From: CAZFZT01 sp964523675
Lineage (GTDB): Bacteria; Planctomycetota; Phycisphaerae; Phycisphaerales; SM1A02
NCBI GenBank assembly: GCA_964523675.1
Contig: CAZFZT010000115.1
Coordinates: 1 to 7,436 of the forward strand
DNA: 7,436 nt
Direction of reading: 5' to 3'
Each line of letters opens with the position of its first letter. Within the stretch, counting starts at the first letter, position 1. The translations under genes were made by a program, and so were the position numbers. Positions 6,351 to 7,436 of the stretch are shown here, one piece after another. Under the pieces are notes generated by a model. The model searched no databases and had not been told where the DNA came from. It saw only the letters and a program-made list of their open reading frames with translations.

Positions 6351-7436
6351 TCATCTTCCTTGCTCATAGCGCAGCCACGCCCGCTCAAGGGAAGCAACGT
6401 CGCCGAAGATCTCTTCGAAGAGCGCAACCTGCTCGTCGTGATCTGACGGTTGCTCCTTTCGAAGTCGTTGAAAGAAGATCCGGAGTTCATCTCGTCGAAA
6501 GCGGCCGAGCCATGTCATGAGCGCGTAGCTTTGATGATAGAACGTCCGCACCGTTTTGTTGTCCGCGCCCGAGAGGGTTGTCAGGCCGACCAGGTTCTTG
6601 AGCGGGAGCAGGTCGCCCTGTTCGAGCAATTCGCTGAACGCTCTGCGGCGGGGCATGTATTCATGCTCCGGGCCGAAAGCAGCGTTTGGCGTTTCAGTTT
6701 CAAAGGCGGTCGCCAGACCTTCGGAGAGCCAAAGCGGGTTCTGCACATAAGGTGATTGAATCCGCGTATGAAACGCGAGCTGATGCACCGCCTCATGGAT
6801 CGTGGTGGCAATGCTCACCTGTTGCGTAAACGCATCGACGCGGCCCCGTTCCCGGTTGACATGGTCCTCATACCGCGCAAGTGTCTGGCGCAGACGCACC
6901 GCTTCACGCTGCAGACCTGTGCCTGCGAGACGGCGAGCACGATGATTGAGCGCGTCCATTTCGCGCTCCATGGTCTCAAGCTTGCTGCGGGCATCTCGCA
7001 CTTGCGGATCGTTTTCGATGTTGTAGAAGACGATTCGATCGTGTCGTGGCGAGTAGTAACCCGCGACCCACGCGTCGCGCACATCATCATGTTCGGCCGC
7101 AAACGTGCGGTAATCTTCACGTCTCTCGAAGAGCACGCAAACGAGCTTGTGCTCCAGCGGCAACGGCTCAAGACCAAGCCGCGCACAATAGCGAACGAAC
7201 TGATGATGCGCTCGTTCAAGACGTTCCGCCTGCGCTCGCGTCCACTCAGGGCTTGCATCCGAGAGAACGATGAAGCGGCGCGTCTGATGCTCGACGAAGC
7301 GCGGCGGCAGTATCTGTCGAGCAGCTGTATAGGCCTCCGATTCTTTCGGCAATGACTGGGCCGGCGTGATCTTGAGCAGTTCATTGCGCACCGTGGCGTC
7401 TTCAGGATTGCGATCAAGGCGAATGCGCAGCGCGCG
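6351..7436 (-). CDS. DUF1570-type zincin-like (gluzincin) protein, 5' end outside window
   Basis: The frame is open without a stop from 6353 to the right edge, so the gene almost certainly begins outside the window. A GTG at 7391 is only a possible internal start, because 15 further in-frame residues are visible upstream and read like coding sequence. Numbered from that GTG, a His-Glu-Ala-Val-His motif lies at 199-203 and a Trp-Leu-Ser-Glu-Gly at 221-225. The Glu at 224 is 21 residues after the second His, the arrangement of a gluzincin zinc site. A Tyr-His-Gln-Ser-Tyr-Ala-Leu stretch (285-291) and the Gly-Tyr-Tyr-Ser segment before the site (111-114) match what I know of the planctomycete DUF1570 family (PF07607). 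Between that segment and HEAVH lies a charged, Arg/Glu-rich stretch (about 130-190) that looks like a helical hairpin or coiled coil. Family members are usually exported; the signal peptide would be off the window. No substrate can be named. It converges with the small coiled-coil gene. Confidence 0.85.
   Translation of the reverse strand, partial: RALRIRLDRNPEDATVRNELLKITPAQSLPKESEAYTAARQILPPRFVEHQTRRFIVLSDASPEWTRAQAERLERAHHQFVRYCARLGLEPLPLEHKLVCVLFERREDYRTFAAEHDDVRDAWVAGYYSPRHDRIVFYNIENDPQVRDARSKLETMEREMDALNHRARRLAGTGLQREAVRLRQTLARYEDHVNRERGRVDAFTQQVSIATTIHEAVHQLAFHTRIQSPYVQNPLWLSEGLATAFETETPNAAFGPEHEYMPRRRAFSELLEQGDLLPLKNLVGLTTLSGADNKTVRTFYHQSYALMTWLGRFRRDELRIFFQRLRKEQPSDHDEQVALFEEIFGDVASLERAWLRYEQGR

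Noticed and set aside
6756..7355. 199-residue plus-strand open frame opposite the DUF1570-type gene
   Set aside because: It is antisense to the HEAVH-containing gene and has no recognisable motif or start signal.

Overview
The window looks like chromosomal DNA from a planctomycete, plausibly of the Phycisphaerae type. This is inferred from the gene content and the moderately high GC: a large secreted FG-GAP/ASPIC protein, a DUF1570-type zinc peptidase-like protein, lipoproteins and a YihY-family membrane protein. I see no rRNA, tRNA, CRISPR array, insertion sequence or phage gene.

Layout. The left part (1-2123) is a minus-strand, operon-like run of three genes: an amidohydrolase_2-fold protein (2123 to 1137), a small lipoprotein of unknown function (about 1040 to 369), and the N-terminal part of a three-helix membrane protein that leaves the window at base 1. 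A divergent intergenic stretch (2124-2287) with short GC-rich repeats and inverted repeats separates this run from a plus-strand gene for a secreted FG-GAP/VCBS repeat protein ending in an ASPIC/UnbV domain (2288-4147). Next, also on the plus strand, are a YihY/BrkB-family membrane protein with an extra loop and a C-terminal winged-helix-like domain (4241-5752) and a small coiled-coil protein of unknown function (5854-6321). The right end holds a convergent minus-strand gene for a DUF1570-type zincin-like protein with an HEAVH motif (6351 to the right edge). It is cut at its 5' end.

How the genes may work together. Most products are predicted to sit in the envelope or to be exported: the lipoprotein, two membrane proteins and the FG-GAP protein, and probably the zincin-like protein. 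Apart from the minus-strand run of three genes, nothing in the sequence ties them into one pathway. The most notable observation is that the amidohydrolase-like protein keeps the family's fold landmarks but has lost every canonical metal-binding and catalytic position I can align by eye, so it is probably a pseudoenzyme or works by different chemistry. The YihY protein's domain fusion and the coiled-coil insert just before the zinc motif of the DUF1570 protein are also worth attention. I did not find convincing evidence of a new multi-gene defence or mobile system.
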